Of a stretch of DNA of 64,000 nucleotides, positions 23,109-31,969 are shown one piece after another. Position 1 is the stretch's first letter, and every line of letters begins with the position of its first letter. Both the position numbers and the translations under genes were made by a program. The DNA comes from Synergistaceae bacterium UBA5560 (GTDB taxonomy: Bacteria > Synergistota > Synergistia > Synergistales > Aminiphilaceae), in assembly GCA_002425685.1 (NCBI GenBank), contig DIMS01000068.1, positions 3,600 to 67,599 of the forward strand. Reading direction: 5' to 3'. Under the pieces are notes generated by a model that searched no databases, was not told where the DNA came from, and saw nothing but the letters and a program-made list of their open reading frames with translations.

Positions 23109-23924
23109 ATGAGAACGAATGTGGTTGTGCGTGCGGCAGTGGCTGCGGTTGCGTTTGTGCTGTGTGTTGCGGCGGGGGGAACGCGCTCTTCGGCGGAGGA
23201 GCTGGAGAAGCTCCGGGTGGGCGCCACGGCGGGGCCCCACGCGGAGGTGCTTGAGTTCGTCCGGGAGGGTGCACGGGCGCGGGGGATCGATCTCGAGGTG
23301 GTGGAGTTCAGCGACTACATCGCGCCCAATGCGGCCCTCGACCAGGGGGACCTGGACGCCAACTCCTACCAGCACCAGTTCTTTCTGGACACGCAGAACA
23401 AGGACCGGGGCTATCACCTCGTGTCCATCGCCAAGACCGTGGTCTGCCCTCTCGGTTTCTACTCGAAGAGGATCAAGGACATCGCCGAGCTGAAGGACGG
23501 GGCCACCGTGGCGGTGCCCAACGATCCCGCCAATGTGGGGCGCGCCCTGGTGCTCCTTGAGCGGCAGGGGTTCATCACGCTTCAGGAGGGGCTGGGATAC
23601 AGGGCGTCCGTGCTGGACATCGTGGCAAACCCCAAAAAGCTCAGGATCGTGGAGATCGAGGCACCCCAGCTTCCCCGCTCTCTGGACGACGTGGATCTCG
23701 GGGCGGTGAACGTGAATTACGCCGTGGAGGCGGGGTTGTCGCCGATGACGGACGCGCTGCTGATCGAGGATCCCGCCACATCCCCCTTTGCGAATCTCAT
23801 CGTGGTCCGGGAGGCGGACAAGGACCGGTCGGTCTTCCGGAAGCTCGTCGAGGCCTACCAGACGGAGGACGTGAAGCGGTTCATGCTGGAGCGCTTCAAG
23901 GGCGCCTTCGTTCCCGCATGGTAG
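23109..23924 (+). CDS. metQ: Methionine ABC transporter substrate-binding protein
   Basis: MetQ binds methionine outside the inner membrane and passes it to MetNI. The 271-residue product is of NlpA/MetQ type: KLRVGATAGPHAEVLEF, the run ALDQGDLDANSYQHQFFLD and VAVPNDPANVGRALVLLE. The N-terminus (1-29) is a signal peptide; the only Cys there is preceded by Leu, which does not fit a lipobox, so it may be a free periplasmic protein rather than a lipoprotein. It is the first gene after the SAM riboswitch and Met-codon attenuator, which supports methionine as ligand. GGGAGG precedes the ATG. Confidence 0.92.
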   Translation: MRTNVVVRAAVAAVAFVLCVAAGGTRSSAEELEKLRVGATAGPHAEVLEFVREGARARGIDLEVVEFSDYIAPNAALDQGDLDANSYQHQFFLDTQNKDRGYHLVSIAKTVVCPLGFYSKRIKDIAELKDGATVAVPNDPANVGRALVLLERQGFITLQEGLGYRASVLDIVANPKKLRIVEIEAPQLPRSLDDVDLGAVNVNYAVEAGLSPMTDALLIEDPATSPFANLIVVREADKDRSVFRKLVEAYQTEDVKRFMLERFKGAFVPAW

Positions 23925-24051
23925 GGCCGGAAGGGACGCGGGAGGTGCGGGCGATGAGTGTTTCTTCCGGAACGAGAGAAGGGGGTGTTTCGCGCCTCCG
24001 GGGAAGGGCGATCTCCGCGGGCGCGGGGGCCGCGAAAGGAGGCGGTGCGCC

Positions 24052-25113
24052 GTGGCGATCTCCCTGCGCGGTCTGACCAAGGTCTACGGCACCGGCGCGG
24101 GGGCAGTGAAGGCCCTCGACGACATCACCCTGGAGATCCCGGACGGCGCGATCTTCGGGATCATCGGCCAGAGCGGGGCGGGAAAGAGCACGCTCATCCG
24201 CTGCGTCAATCTGCTGGAACGCCCGTCGGCGGGGACCGTGAAGGTGGGGGAGGTTGACTTCACCTCCCTCTCCGGAGAGGCGCTGCGGCAGGCCCGGAAG
24301 AAGGTGGGCATGATCTTTCAGTCCTTCAATCTTCTGTCGCGCCGCACGGTCTTCGGCAATGTCGCCCTGCCTCTGGAGCTGGCGGGGTGGCCGAAGGAGG
24401 ACATCCGGTGCCGCGTGGCGGAGCTGCTCGCGCTCGTGGGGTTGGAGGAGCGGAGGGACCACTATCCCTCCCAGCTCTCGGGAGGGCAGAAGCAGCGGGT
24501 GGGCATCGCCCGGGCGCTAGCGAACAATCCGGAGGTGCTCCTCTCCGACGAGGCCACCTCCGCCCTCGACCCGGGAACAACCCGGTCCATTCTGGCGCTG
24601 CTTCGGGACATCAACGAAAAGCTGGGGCTCACGATCCTGCTCATCACCCACGAGATGCAGGTCGTCAAGGAGATCTGCCACGGCGTGGCGGTTCTCGAAA
24701 AGGGGCGGATCGTGGAGCAGGGGCCGGTGTTCGACATCTTCGCCGATCCGAAGGAGCGGGCCACCCGGGACATGCTGGGGCAGGACCTCGACGCGGAGCT
24801 TCCCGAGTCCTTCGCGGGGCTTGATTTTTCCCGGGAGCCTCTTCCGGGGAGCGATCTCGTCCTCCGGCTCCGCTTCTTCGGCGACATCGCCGCGGAGCCC
24901 GTCATGTGCGATCTGATCCGGCGGTTCGATCTGGACGTGAACATCCTCACCGCCCACATCGATCATCTGCGCAACATGCCCTACGGGACCCTGGTGATCG
25001 GTCTTTCCGGGGAGGAGCGGCAGCGGCAGGCGGCGCTCAAGGCGTTGCGTGCGCTGGATCTCAGAGTGGAGGTGGTCGGCTATGTCGCAAAAGCTCTTCG
25101 CCGTGCTATGTAG
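24052..25113 (+). CDS. metN: Methionine ABC transporter ATPase
   Basis: The ATPase of the MetNIQ importer, 353 residues. Walker A GQSGAGKST (about 38-46), signature LSGGQKQR (about 142-149), Walker B LLSDEATSALDP, and a C-terminal NIL regulatory domain (about 262-350) that in MetN senses cytoplasmic methionine and inhibits transport. The GTG start is backed by AAAGGAGG. It overlaps metI by 32 bases. Confidence 0.95.
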   Translation: MAISLRGLTKVYGTGAGAVKALDDITLEIPDGAIFGIIGQSGAGKSTLIRCVNLLERPSAGTVKVGEVDFTSLSGEALRQARKKVGMIFQSFNLLSRRTVFGNVALPLELAGWPKEDIRCRVAELLALVGLEERRDHYPSQLSGGQKQRVGIARALANNPEVLLSDEATSALDPGTTRSILALLRDINEKLGLTILLITHEMQVVKEICHGVAVLEKGRIVEQGPVFDIFADPKERATRDMLGQDLDAELPESFAGLDFSREPLPGSDLVLRLRFFGDIAAEPVMCDLIRRFDLDVNILTAHIDHLRNMPYGTLVIGLSGEERQRQAALKALRALDLRVEVVGYVAKALRRAM

Positions 25114-25744
25114 CTCGCTTGCGGACACCCTCTGCATGGTGGGTGTTTCCAGCGCCCTCGCCTTTCTTTTCGGGCTTCCTCTGGGAGTGGTGCTTCTGGT
25201 GACCGGAAAGGGGCACATTTTGGAGAACCGTGCGGTGAACGGGCTTCTCGGGAGCATCGTCAACGCGGCGCGCTCCACGCCCTTCATCATCCTTCTGGTG
25301 CTTCTTCTTCCCGTGACGAGGATGGTCGTGGGGACCACCATCGGCACCGTCGCGGCCATCGTGCCCCTGGCCATCGCGGCCACGCCCTTCGTGGGGCGGG
25401 TCGTGGAGGGGGCGCTCCGCGAGGTGGACGGAGGGGTCATCGAAGCGGCCCTCGCCATGGGAGCCACGCCCTGGCAGGTCATCCGGAAGGTGCTGCTCCC
25501 CGAGGCGCTTCCCGCCATTGTGGGGGGGCTTACCCTCTCGGTGATCAATCTCATCGGCTATTCCGCCATGGCCGGAGCCATCGGCGGCGGCGGACTGGGG
25601 GATCTCGCCATCCGCTACGGCTACCAGCGCTTCCGCCTCGACGTGATGCTCGTCACCGTGGCGGTTCTCATCGCTCTGGTGCACCTCTGCCAAGCCACGG
25701 GAGATCTGCTCGCCCGGCGCCTCCGCCGCGACGGAAAAAGCTGA
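25082..25744 (+). CDS. metI: Methionine ABC transporter permease
   Basis: A 220-residue membrane protein with about five hydrophobic segments and the ABC permease EAA loop (EAALAMGATPWQVIRKVLLP, about 132-151). ATG 25082 lies inside the end of metN, with GGAGGTGG upstream, so translation is coupled. Forms the channel of the MetNIQ importer. Confidence 0.94.
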   Translation: MSQKLFAVLCSSLADTLCMVGVSSALAFLFGLPLGVVLLVTGKGHILENRAVNGLLGSIVNAARSTPFIILLVLLLPVTRMVVGTTIGTVAAIVPLAIAATPFVGRVVEGALREVDGGVIEAALAMGATPWQVIRKVLLPEALPAIVGGLTLSVINLIGYSAMAGAIGGGGLGDLAIRYGYQRFRLDVMLVTVAVLIALVHLCQATGDLLARRLRRDGKS

Positions 25745-25809
25745 ACGCCGGGGAGTGGAGGGAACGAGGGGCATTGCAGGCGGGGGGGCGGGTGCGGCCC
25801 CGGGATGTC

Positions 25810-26256
25810 TCAGAGCCGCGTTCCCCCCCGCTTGCTCTTGTAACGTTTCAGGAGGGTGTTGGTCTGAACCCGCCGGATGCCCTTCATGGTGTAGACCTTT
25901 TCCAGCACGAAGGATTCCAGGGCCTTCATGTCCTCCACGAGGGCGTGCACGTGCAACGTGCTCGCTCCCGTCATGAGGTAGATGCTTTCCACCGCGTCCT
26001 CCTTGCAGAGCGCGATGGCGACCTCATCCAGGCGATAGGGCTCCACCTCCACTTCGAGAAAGGCGGAGACGTTCTTGTTCAGCGCCTGAGGGTTGACGAT
26101 GACGGTGAATTCTTCGATCACCCCGTCGTTCTTGAGCCGTTCCACCCGTTCCTTGATGCTCGCCCGGGTGAGTCCGAAGAGGCGCCCGAGTTCGGCGTAG
26201 CTCGTTCTGCTGTCCTTGATGAGTTCCCGCAAAATTCCTTCGTCGATGGCGTCCAT
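25810..26256 (-). CDS. Lrp/AsnC family transcriptional regulator
   Basis: The 148-residue product starts with an AsnC-type helix-turn-helix (IDEGILRELIKDSRTSYAEL then LTRASIKERVERLKNDGVI) and ends with a RAM ligand-binding domain (about 65-140). ATG 26256 is chosen since AAGGAGT lies nine bases upstream; an in-frame TTG at 26265 overlaps that site. It is convergent with metI and downstream of the amidohydrolase gene on the same strand. It probably senses an amino acid; targets are unknown. Confidence 0.9.
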   Translation of the reverse strand: MDAIDEGILRELIKDSRTSYAELGRLFGLTRASIKERVERLKNDGVIEEFTVIVNPQALNKNVSAFLEVEVEPYRLDEVAIALCKEDAVESIYLMTGASTLHVHALVEDMKALESFVLEKVYTMKGIRRVQTNTLLKRYKSKRGGTRL

Positions 26257-26360
26257 GTCCGGCAACTCCTTCCCGTGTCGCGGTCTATTCTACGGGAGAT
26301 GGAAGGTCTGCGGAAGGACAGGATTTTCTGAAAGGGGCACCTCCCTGGGGAGGCGATTCG

Positions 26361-27704
26361 TCACCCCTTCAAAAGTTCTGCCACTGTTCCGGAGGCGAAC
26401 CCCTGGGACTGGTACTCCTCCCCGGCGGCATCCCGCAGGACTTTCGCGCCGCCGTCGAGGAACACTGCGCGGATGTTTCCCGGTTCCCGGAGCAGGTCGA
26501 TGTTTCCGAGGGGGTTGCCCCGAACGATCAGAAAGTCCGCGCGTTTGCCGGGCTGGAGTGTGCCCAGCCTGTCGCCTAGGCCGAGGGCCGCCGCGGCGTT
26601 ACGGGTCGCCATGAGGAGAACCTCTTCGGGAGAAAAGCCCAGCGTGACCAGGCTGGCGAGTTCCACCGCATTGTTCCCGTTGCGGATGCTTTGGGAGGCG
26701 TCCGTGCCGAAGGCGACGGTCACGCCCGCGGCGTGGGCGAGCCACAGTGCCCGCTGCTGTCCTTCCGCGACCATCCGGGCCTTGTGGAGTGCCTCCGGGT
26801 TGGGGTAGCCGCTGCCCCGTTCCAGAATGGCCGTGAAGACCCGGAGGGTGGTCACGAGGGCGGTTCCCTTTTCCGCCATGAGGGCCGCCGTCTCCTCGTC
26901 GAGGAACGAGCCGTGCTCCACCGTGTCCACTTCCGCCTCGACGGCTTTCCTGATCCCCGCGAGCCCCTGGGCATGGGTCGCGACCCGTTTGCCGTGGAGG
27001 TGCGCCTCGGTCATGATGGCTCGCAGTTCCTCCGGGGTGAAGTCCTCGGAGTGAGGGCCGTCTCCGGGGGTGCTGACGCCGCCGGTGGTGTAGATCTTGA
27101 TGAAGTCCGCGCCGTACTTGATCCGCTCCCGCACGGCCCGGAGGCATGCATCGGGACCGTCCGCCGGGACGACGCCGCAGCCGAGTTCGGGATGGGCAAT
27201 CATGAAGGGAGGATAGGCCCGGTCTCCGTGGCCTCCCGTCATGGTGATGCCGCCGGCGCAGGCCAAGATGCGGGGACCGACGAGCATTCCCGCTCGGATG
27301 GCGTCCCGGGCGAAGACATCCTCGGGAAGATTCCAGGATGTGCCGCCGCAGTTGCGCACCGTGGTGAAGCCCGACCGCAGACAGAGATTGGCGTTGGCCG
27401 CGGTGGTGAGGGCCTTCATCGACGGCGGTGTGACCAGTTTCCAGTAGGGTTCGTGGGCCGACGTGTCCCAGGGGGACGTGAGGTGGACGTGGCAGTCGAT
27501 GAGCCCGGGCAGGACCGAATATCCCTCGAGGTCCACCCGTTCCGCGCCGGCGCATTCCGGTTTTCCCCGGAGGGACGTGCCCGGCTCCACCGCGACGAGC
27601 ATGGTGTCCCGAATGCAGAAGGAGCCCGTGAAGGGTTTGTTTCCCGTCCCGTCGAAGAGGAATGCGTTTTCAAAGAGCATGTGAGACGCGTTTCGTTCCG
27701 GCAT
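26361..27704 (-). CDS. Metal-dependent amidohydrolase (imidazolonepropionase/Xaa-Pro dipeptidase-like)
   Basis: The 447-residue product has the amidohydrolase metal site: LPGLIDCHVHLTS (about 64-76), a likely carboxylated or bridging residue in the middle part with FIKIYTTGGV (about 205), HAQG (about 241), EHGSFLDEE (about 260) and the final Asp in AFGTDASQSI (about 333). The C-terminal composite beta-domain ends with RADFLIVRGNPLGNI. Such enzymes hydrolyse cyclic amides, dipeptides or similar C-N bonds in the cytoplasm. It is the last gene of the minus-strand run from nhaC, directly after a TAXI-TRAP permease, which points to hydrolysis of the imported compound. Substrate unknown. Confidence 0.85.
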   Translation of the reverse strand: MPERNASHMLFENAFLFDGTGNKPFTGSFCIRDTMLVAVEPGTSLRGKPECAGAERVDLEGYSVLPGLIDCHVHLTSPWDTSAHEPYWKLVTPPSMKALTTAANANLCLRSGFTTVRNCGGTSWNLPEDVFARDAIRAGMLVGPRILACAGGITMTGGHGDRAYPPFMIAHPELGCGVVPADGPDACLRAVRERIKYGADFIKIYTTGGVSTPGDGPHSEDFTPEELRAIMTEAHLHGKRVATHAQGLAGIRKAVEAEVDTVEHGSFLDEETAALMAEKGTALVTTLRVFTAILERGSGYPNPEALHKARMVAEGQQRALWLAHAAGVTVAFGTDASQSIRNGNNAVELASLVTLGFSPEEVLLMATRNAAAALGLGDRLGTLQPGKRADFLIVRGNPLGNIDLLREPGNIRAVFLDGGAKVLRDAAGEEYQSQGFASGTVAELLKG

Positions 27705-27726
27705 TGGTGGTGTCCTCCTCGTCTCG

Positions 27727-29721
27727 TCAGCGTTGCCCCGGATGGGGCAGCCCCTTTCCGGATGTCTTGGCGAAATAGAGGGTCATGCAGAGAATTCCCG
27801 CGAGCCCGAGAAAATCCGTGTAGTTTTCCGGGAAGATCATGCACAGCGCAAAGCCGCCGCAGAGAATTCGCTCCCATAGGTCGAGTTTTCTCCGGAAGAA
27901 GCCCTGGGTGGCGAAGCCCAATACGAAGACGCCGAGGGCGGCGGTCAGGAGGGGGAAGAGAATTTCCAGAAAGTCGCCGTAGCCCAGGAGTGCCGGGTTG
28001 AGGACGAAGAAGTAGGGGAGGAAGAAGGCCACCATGGCGAGCTTCACTGCCTGCATGCCCACCTTGAAGGGATCCGCGTCGGCGATGCCCGCCGCGGCGT
28101 AGGCCGCCAGCGCCACGGGAGGCGTGATGGGGGCCAGAGCCGCGACAAAGAAGACGAACATGTGAGCCGCCATGGGCTGGACCCCCATCTTGATCAGTCC
28201 CGGGGCGACCAGGACGCCCAGCAGGGCGTACACCGCGGGCGTGACGAGTCCCATGCCCAGAAGCACTGCCGTGACCTGGGTGAGCAGGAGGGCGATGAGC
28301 AGATTGCCTCCCGAGAGGGTGACGATGAGGGAGCTGAGCTTGAACCCCAGCCCGGTGAGATTCAGCACCGCCACGAAGATGCCCGCGGTGGCGCAGGCGG
28401 AGGAGACGACGATCATGGCCTTGCTCGACCCCTTGCAGGCTTTGAGGATGCGTTCGAAGCTCGGGCGGGTGTCCCGGCTCAGAAACGCCACGAGAAACAG
28501 GAGTCCGCAGGAATAGAGCGCGGCGGTCATGGCCGTGTACTGCCGCACCAGGAGATAGACCAGGAGGACGATGGGCGTCAGCAGGGGGGCGCTTTTTTTG
28601 AGACAGTCCCAGGCGACGGGAAGGCGATCCTTCGGGAGCCCACGGAAGTTGAGGTGGCTCGATTTGTAGTGCACCGCCGAGTAGAGCCCCACGTAGTAGA
28701 GAAAGGCCGGGATCATGCCCGCCTTCATAACCTCCAGGTAGGGCACGCCGATGAACTCGGCGAGGATGAACGCCGTGGCTCCCATGATGGGGGGTGTGAA
28801 GGTGCCTCCCGTGGAGGCGCAGGATTCGACGGCCCCCGCCCAATCCCTGGGGTAGCCCATGCGCTTCATGAGGGGAATCGTGATGGATCCCGTGGAGACC
28901 ACGTTTGCCACGGTGCTTCCGGAGATCATGGCGAAAAAACCGCTCGCGACGACGGCAATCTTCGCGGGGCCTCCCACGAGACTTCCCGCGACGGCCAGGG
29001 CGAGTTTCATGAAGACCTTCAGGCCTCCGAAAGCCTCGAGAAAACCAGCGAAGAAGACGAAGGCCGCCACGTAGGTGGAGGAGATGCCGAGGGTGGAGCT
29101 GAAGAGTCCCTCCGTGCCGACCACGATCTGGGTGATGATGCGGGTCGGAGAATACCCCCGGTGGGCGATGGCGGCGGGAAGGTGCGGTCCCGCCATGGCA
29201 TAGGCGAAGCCGAGGACGACGATGATCACAAGCGTCCAGCCGATGGAGCGTCGCGTGATCTCCAGCGTTGCCAGGATGACCAGGGTGGCCAGGACATAGT
29301 CCGTCGGGCTCATCTGGGCGAGATAGAGCCGCTTCCAGTGGAACGCGAAATAGGCGATGGCCAGGACGCCCACGGCGATGAAGAGGAGGTTCAAAACCCG
29401 TTCCGCCTGGGGCAGCGTGCCATCTTTCGTCTTGAAGAGCCCCGAAGTAGTGCAGAAGCCGCAGAGGATGACGATGAAGCCGAGGTGGATGGCGCGTTGC
29501 GCATAGGCCGGCATGGGGCGGATCGCCGCAGACCAGAAGGTGAACAGCAGCAGTGCCAGGGAGAAGAGGCCGAAGAGCAGGTTCACCCAGGGGATGTCGG
29601 GTCCCAGACCTTTTGCAGGCTCCTCCGCGGTCTCCATGGACTCGATTTTGCCGAGAATATCGTCGAACTCGGGTTCATGCGATCTCTCGAATCGCCGTAG
29701 GTCCTCCCGTTCCTTTTCCAA
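27727..29721 (-). CDS. TRAP transporter fused permease (TAXI type)
   Basis: A 664-residue DctQM fusion with a charged cytoplasmic N-terminus (about 45 residues) and many membrane segments. FFAMISGSTVANVVSTGSIT and ASTGGTFTPPIMGATAF are family motifs, and LGMGLVTPAVYALLGV matches the other fused permease at 9804. The TTG start at 29721 is accepted because AGGAGGT stands nine bases upstream and no other start fits. It works with the TAXI binding protein encoded upstream at 29825-30796. Confidence 0.92.
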   Translation of the reverse strand: MEKEREDLRRFERSHEPEFDDILGKIESMETAEEPAKGLGPDIPWVNLLFGLFSLALLLFTFWSAAIRPMPAYAQRAIHLGFIVILCGFCTTSGLFKTKDGTLPQAERVLNLLFIAVGVLAIAYFAFHWKRLYLAQMSPTDYVLATLVILATLEITRRSIGWTLVIIVVLGFAYAMAGPHLPAAIAHRGYSPTRIITQIVVGTEGLFSSTLGISSTYVAAFVFFAGFLEAFGGLKVFMKLALAVAGSLVGGPAKIAVVASGFFAMISGSTVANVVSTGSITIPLMKRMGYPRDWAGAVESCASTGGTFTPPIMGATAFILAEFIGVPYLEVMKAGMIPAFLYYVGLYSAVHYKSSHLNFRGLPKDRLPVAWDCLKKSAPLLTPIVLLVYLLVRQYTAMTAALYSCGLLFLVAFLSRDTRPSFERILKACKGSSKAMIVVSSACATAGIFVAVLNLTGLGFKLSSLIVTLSGGNLLIALLLTQVTAVLLGMGLVTPAVYALLGVLVAPGLIKMGVQPMAAHMFVFFVAALAPITPPVALAAYAAAGIADADPFKVGMQAVKLAMVAFFLPYFFVLNPALLGYGDFLEILFPLLTAALGVFVLGFATQGFFRRKLDLWERILCGGFALCMIFPENYTDFLGLAGILCMTLYFAKTSGKGLPHPGQR

Positions 29722-29759
29722 GACGTTCGCACCTCCTAGAAAACTGTCGTGGACGCGTG

Positions 29760-29796
29760 CCCCCGTCTTTTCGGAATCCTTCCGAAAAGACGGGGG
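29760..29796 (-). other. Long intercistronic hairpin between TAXI binding-protein and permease genes
   Basis: CCCCCGTCTTTTCGGAA (29760-29776) is perfectly complementary to 29780-29796, a 17-bp stem with a 3-base loop. On the minus strand no U-run follows. It likely stabilises the upstream binding-protein message or lets only part of transcription through. Confidence 0.75.
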
Positions 29797-29824
29797 TTGA
29801 GCGCCCGGTATCGAGCGGGAGCTT

Positions 29825-30796
29825 CTACTTCAAAACGCCCGCTTCCTTGAAGTACTTCGCCGCGCCCTCGTGGAAGGGAACGGGCATTCCCGTGACGGCG
29901 CTCTCCAGGGAGATCACGGAGAAGGCCTTGCTCGCCTCGTGGATCGTCTCCAGATTCGAGAAGACCGCCTTGGTGTAGTTGTACATGTCCTCGGCGGGAA
30001 TCTTGCTACTGCAGACCACGATGTGGTTCATGGAGAGTACTTTCGCGGAATCCCCCGGCAGAATCATCTCGGGGAAATCGCTCTGAGGCATCTCCCGCAC
30101 CACGATGTAGGGAAGAGCCTCGAACAGTTTTTCCAGTTCTTCGTCCGTAAAGGTGATGAGGCGCATCTTCTTCGTGACGAGCAGCTCGTTCAGGCTCGGC
30201 AGTTTCGGCGCTCCCACGTAGGCGATGGCGTGGATCTGATTCTGCTTGATGAGATCCACCGCCCCGGACAGCCCCGAGTACTCGGGTTCAAAGGCATCCC
30301 AGGACATTCCCAGAACCTCGAAGGCCTCTTTGTTGAGCGCTTCGTCCCCGTCGCCGGGATTCCCGATGGCGATCCGTTTTCCCTTCAGATCGGCGAAGGT
30401 CTTGATGCCGCTGTCCTCACGGACGAGGAGATACCAGTAGCCGTAATGGGCGGAGAACCACCCTGCCAAGTCCTTCGCCGGTTCCTTGAACGGAGTGGTT
30501 CCCTTCAGGGCGGCGAAAGCCGTGTTTGCCATGACCAGCCCCATCTCCCGTTCTCCCGAGAGAATCGTCTCGATGTTCTCCGTGCCGCCCCGGGGGCTCG
30601 GCACCGGAGTGAGGTTTGTTCCGGGCACGTTTTCATTGATGAGCTTCGCCATGGTGGAGGCGAGCATCATCCAGCCTCCCGTGGGAGAGGCGGTGCCGAT
30701 GGTGAGCTGTTTCGTCGCGGCGAAGGCGATTCCCGAAAGGGACAGCAGGGCCACAATCAGGAACACGAGGCATTTCTTTCCGAGAAGGTGTTTCAT
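29825..30796 (-). CDS. TAXI family TRAP transporter solute-binding protein
   Basis: The 323-residue product has a signal peptide (1-26, ending IAFAAT) and TAXI motifs: LTIGTASPTGGWMMLASTMA, PVPSPRGGTENIETI and LKGKRIAIGNPGDGDEAL. It binds its solute in the periplasm. ATG 30796 follows GGGAGG seven bases upstream. It differs clearly from the TAXI protein at 8606, so a different ligand is expected; the flanking M20 hydrolase and amidohydrolase suggest an amide or N-acyl compound. Confidence 0.9.
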   Translation of the reverse strand: MKHLLGKKCLVFLIVALLSLSGIAFAATKQLTIGTASPTGGWMMLASTMAKLINENVPGTNLTPVPSPRGGTENIETILSGEREMGLVMANTAFAALKGTTPFKEPAKDLAGWFSAHYGYWYLLVREDSGIKTFADLKGKRIAIGNPGDGDEALNKEAFEVLGMSWDAFEPEYSGLSGAVDLIKQNQIHAIAYVGAPKLPSLNELLVTKKMRLITFTDEELEKLFEALPYIVVREMPQSDFPEMILPGDSAKVLSMNHIVVCSSKIPAEDMYNYTKAVFSNLETIHEASKAFSVISLESAVTGMPVPFHEGAAKYFKEAGVLK

Positions 30797-30906
30797 GAGA
30801 GGTCCTCCCTTCGACTGGTTCACAAGGTTCCGAGACAGACATGCAACGCATTTCCGAACGGACTTTTCCGTGAAGAATCACCTCCTTTGCGCCGGAGTGC
30901 GGTTTT

Positions 30907-31662
30907 TCAGGCCAGGGCATCCAGAACCATCTTGGTCGCGCTGATCACCACCACGACGGCCAGAACCCAGCGGACCCATTTGTTGCCCTTTGCGACGGTG
31001 AACTTGGCTCCCAGTACTGCGCCGCCCATGCTGCCCAGGGCGAGAACGAGTCCCACGGGAAGATTCACGAGGCCACTCATGAAGAACATGCCAAGGCTGA
31101 CGGCGGTGTAGCAACCGATGATGATCGTTTTGATGGCGTTTCCCGAGACGAGATCCATCCCGGCGGCGAGGGCGAGTGCCCAGGAAAAGAAGAAGCCCAC
31201 TCCCGCCTGAATGAACCCGCCGTAGATCCCGACCGCGAAAAAGACACTGTAGACCGCCCATTTGGGCCACTGCCTCTCCTGTTTTCCCTCCCACATCTTG
31301 GGATTGAAGACCAGGAGCACCGCCATGATCGAAATGAGGAAGGCGATGACGAGATTGAGGACCCGTTTGTCCACGCTCACCGCGAGGAATGTGCCGACGA
31401 TCGCTCCGAGCGTCGATGCCGCTGCGAGGGGCATGGCCACATTCAGGGAGAGGGCCTTCTGCTGTCTGAAGCTCGCTGCCCCGGAGATGCTCTGGAGGAG
31501 AATGGCAACGCGGTTGGTGCCGTTGGCCACGGCCAGATCCATCCCCAGGAAGGTGAGCGCTGGAAGAACCAGCAGCGACCCGCCTCCGGCGACGGTGTTC
31601 AGAAATCCCTGGAGAATACCGATGAGCACGATTCCTATCCAATGATACGACGCTAATTCCAT
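30907..31662 (-). CDS. TauE/SafE family membrane transporter
   Basis: The 251-residue protein has about eight hydrophobic segments and TauE/SafE features: an N-terminal GFLNTVAGGGSLLVLPAL-type loop (about 18-35) and the repeat IYGGFIQAGVGFFFSWAL. The family moves sulfonates, sulfite or other organic anions. ATG 31662 is the first start within the conserved region; the ribosome-binding site is weak. Its place in the TAXI-TRAP operon suggests export of a breakdown product, perhaps a sulfonate or acid (inference). Confidence 0.87.
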   Translation of the reverse strand: MELASYHWIGIVLIGILQGFLNTVAGGGSLLVLPALTFLGMDLAVANGTNRVAILLQSISGAASFRQQKALSLNVAMPLAAASTLGAIVGTFLAVSVDKRVLNLVIAFLISIMAVLLVFNPKMWEGKQERQWPKWAVYSVFFAVGIYGGFIQAGVGFFFSWALALAAGMDLVSGNAIKTIIIGCYTAVSLGMFFMSGLVNLPVGLVLALGSMGGAVLGAKFTVAKGNKWVRWVLAVVVVISATKMVLDALA

Positions 31663-31969
31663 GAGTGTCTCACGACCTTTACGAATTGTCCCTCCGGGAT
31701 AGGGCGCTGCGATTCTCCGTTCGCAATGCCCCGGTAGGTCCGGACGCACGTTGCTTTGTCGCGGGATCCGTGAGGGCGCGCAATTCCGGCGAAGACCGGT
31801 TCCGACCCGGAGGAGGCGACGTGAGAGGTGGGGCGGCACGGATCGCTGTTCCGGACCGGAAGGTGTTTTTTTCGATGGTGAGCCGCATGGCCCTGGCTTT
31901 GTGCCGGGCGTTGCGGCTCACCGCAGAAACCGCGACGAGGCAAAAGGAGCGATTTTTGCAGGCCGGATT
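31663..31969 (-). other. Intercistronic gap with a long hairpin
   Basis: This 307-base gap between the M20 and tauE genes has no supported gene. GGTGAGCCGC (31877-31886) pairs with GCGGCTCACC (31913-31922), and CC-GGC/GCC-GG pairs inside, making one long hairpin. There is no U-run on the minus strand. It could separate expression of the upstream and downstream parts of the operon. Confidence 0.5.
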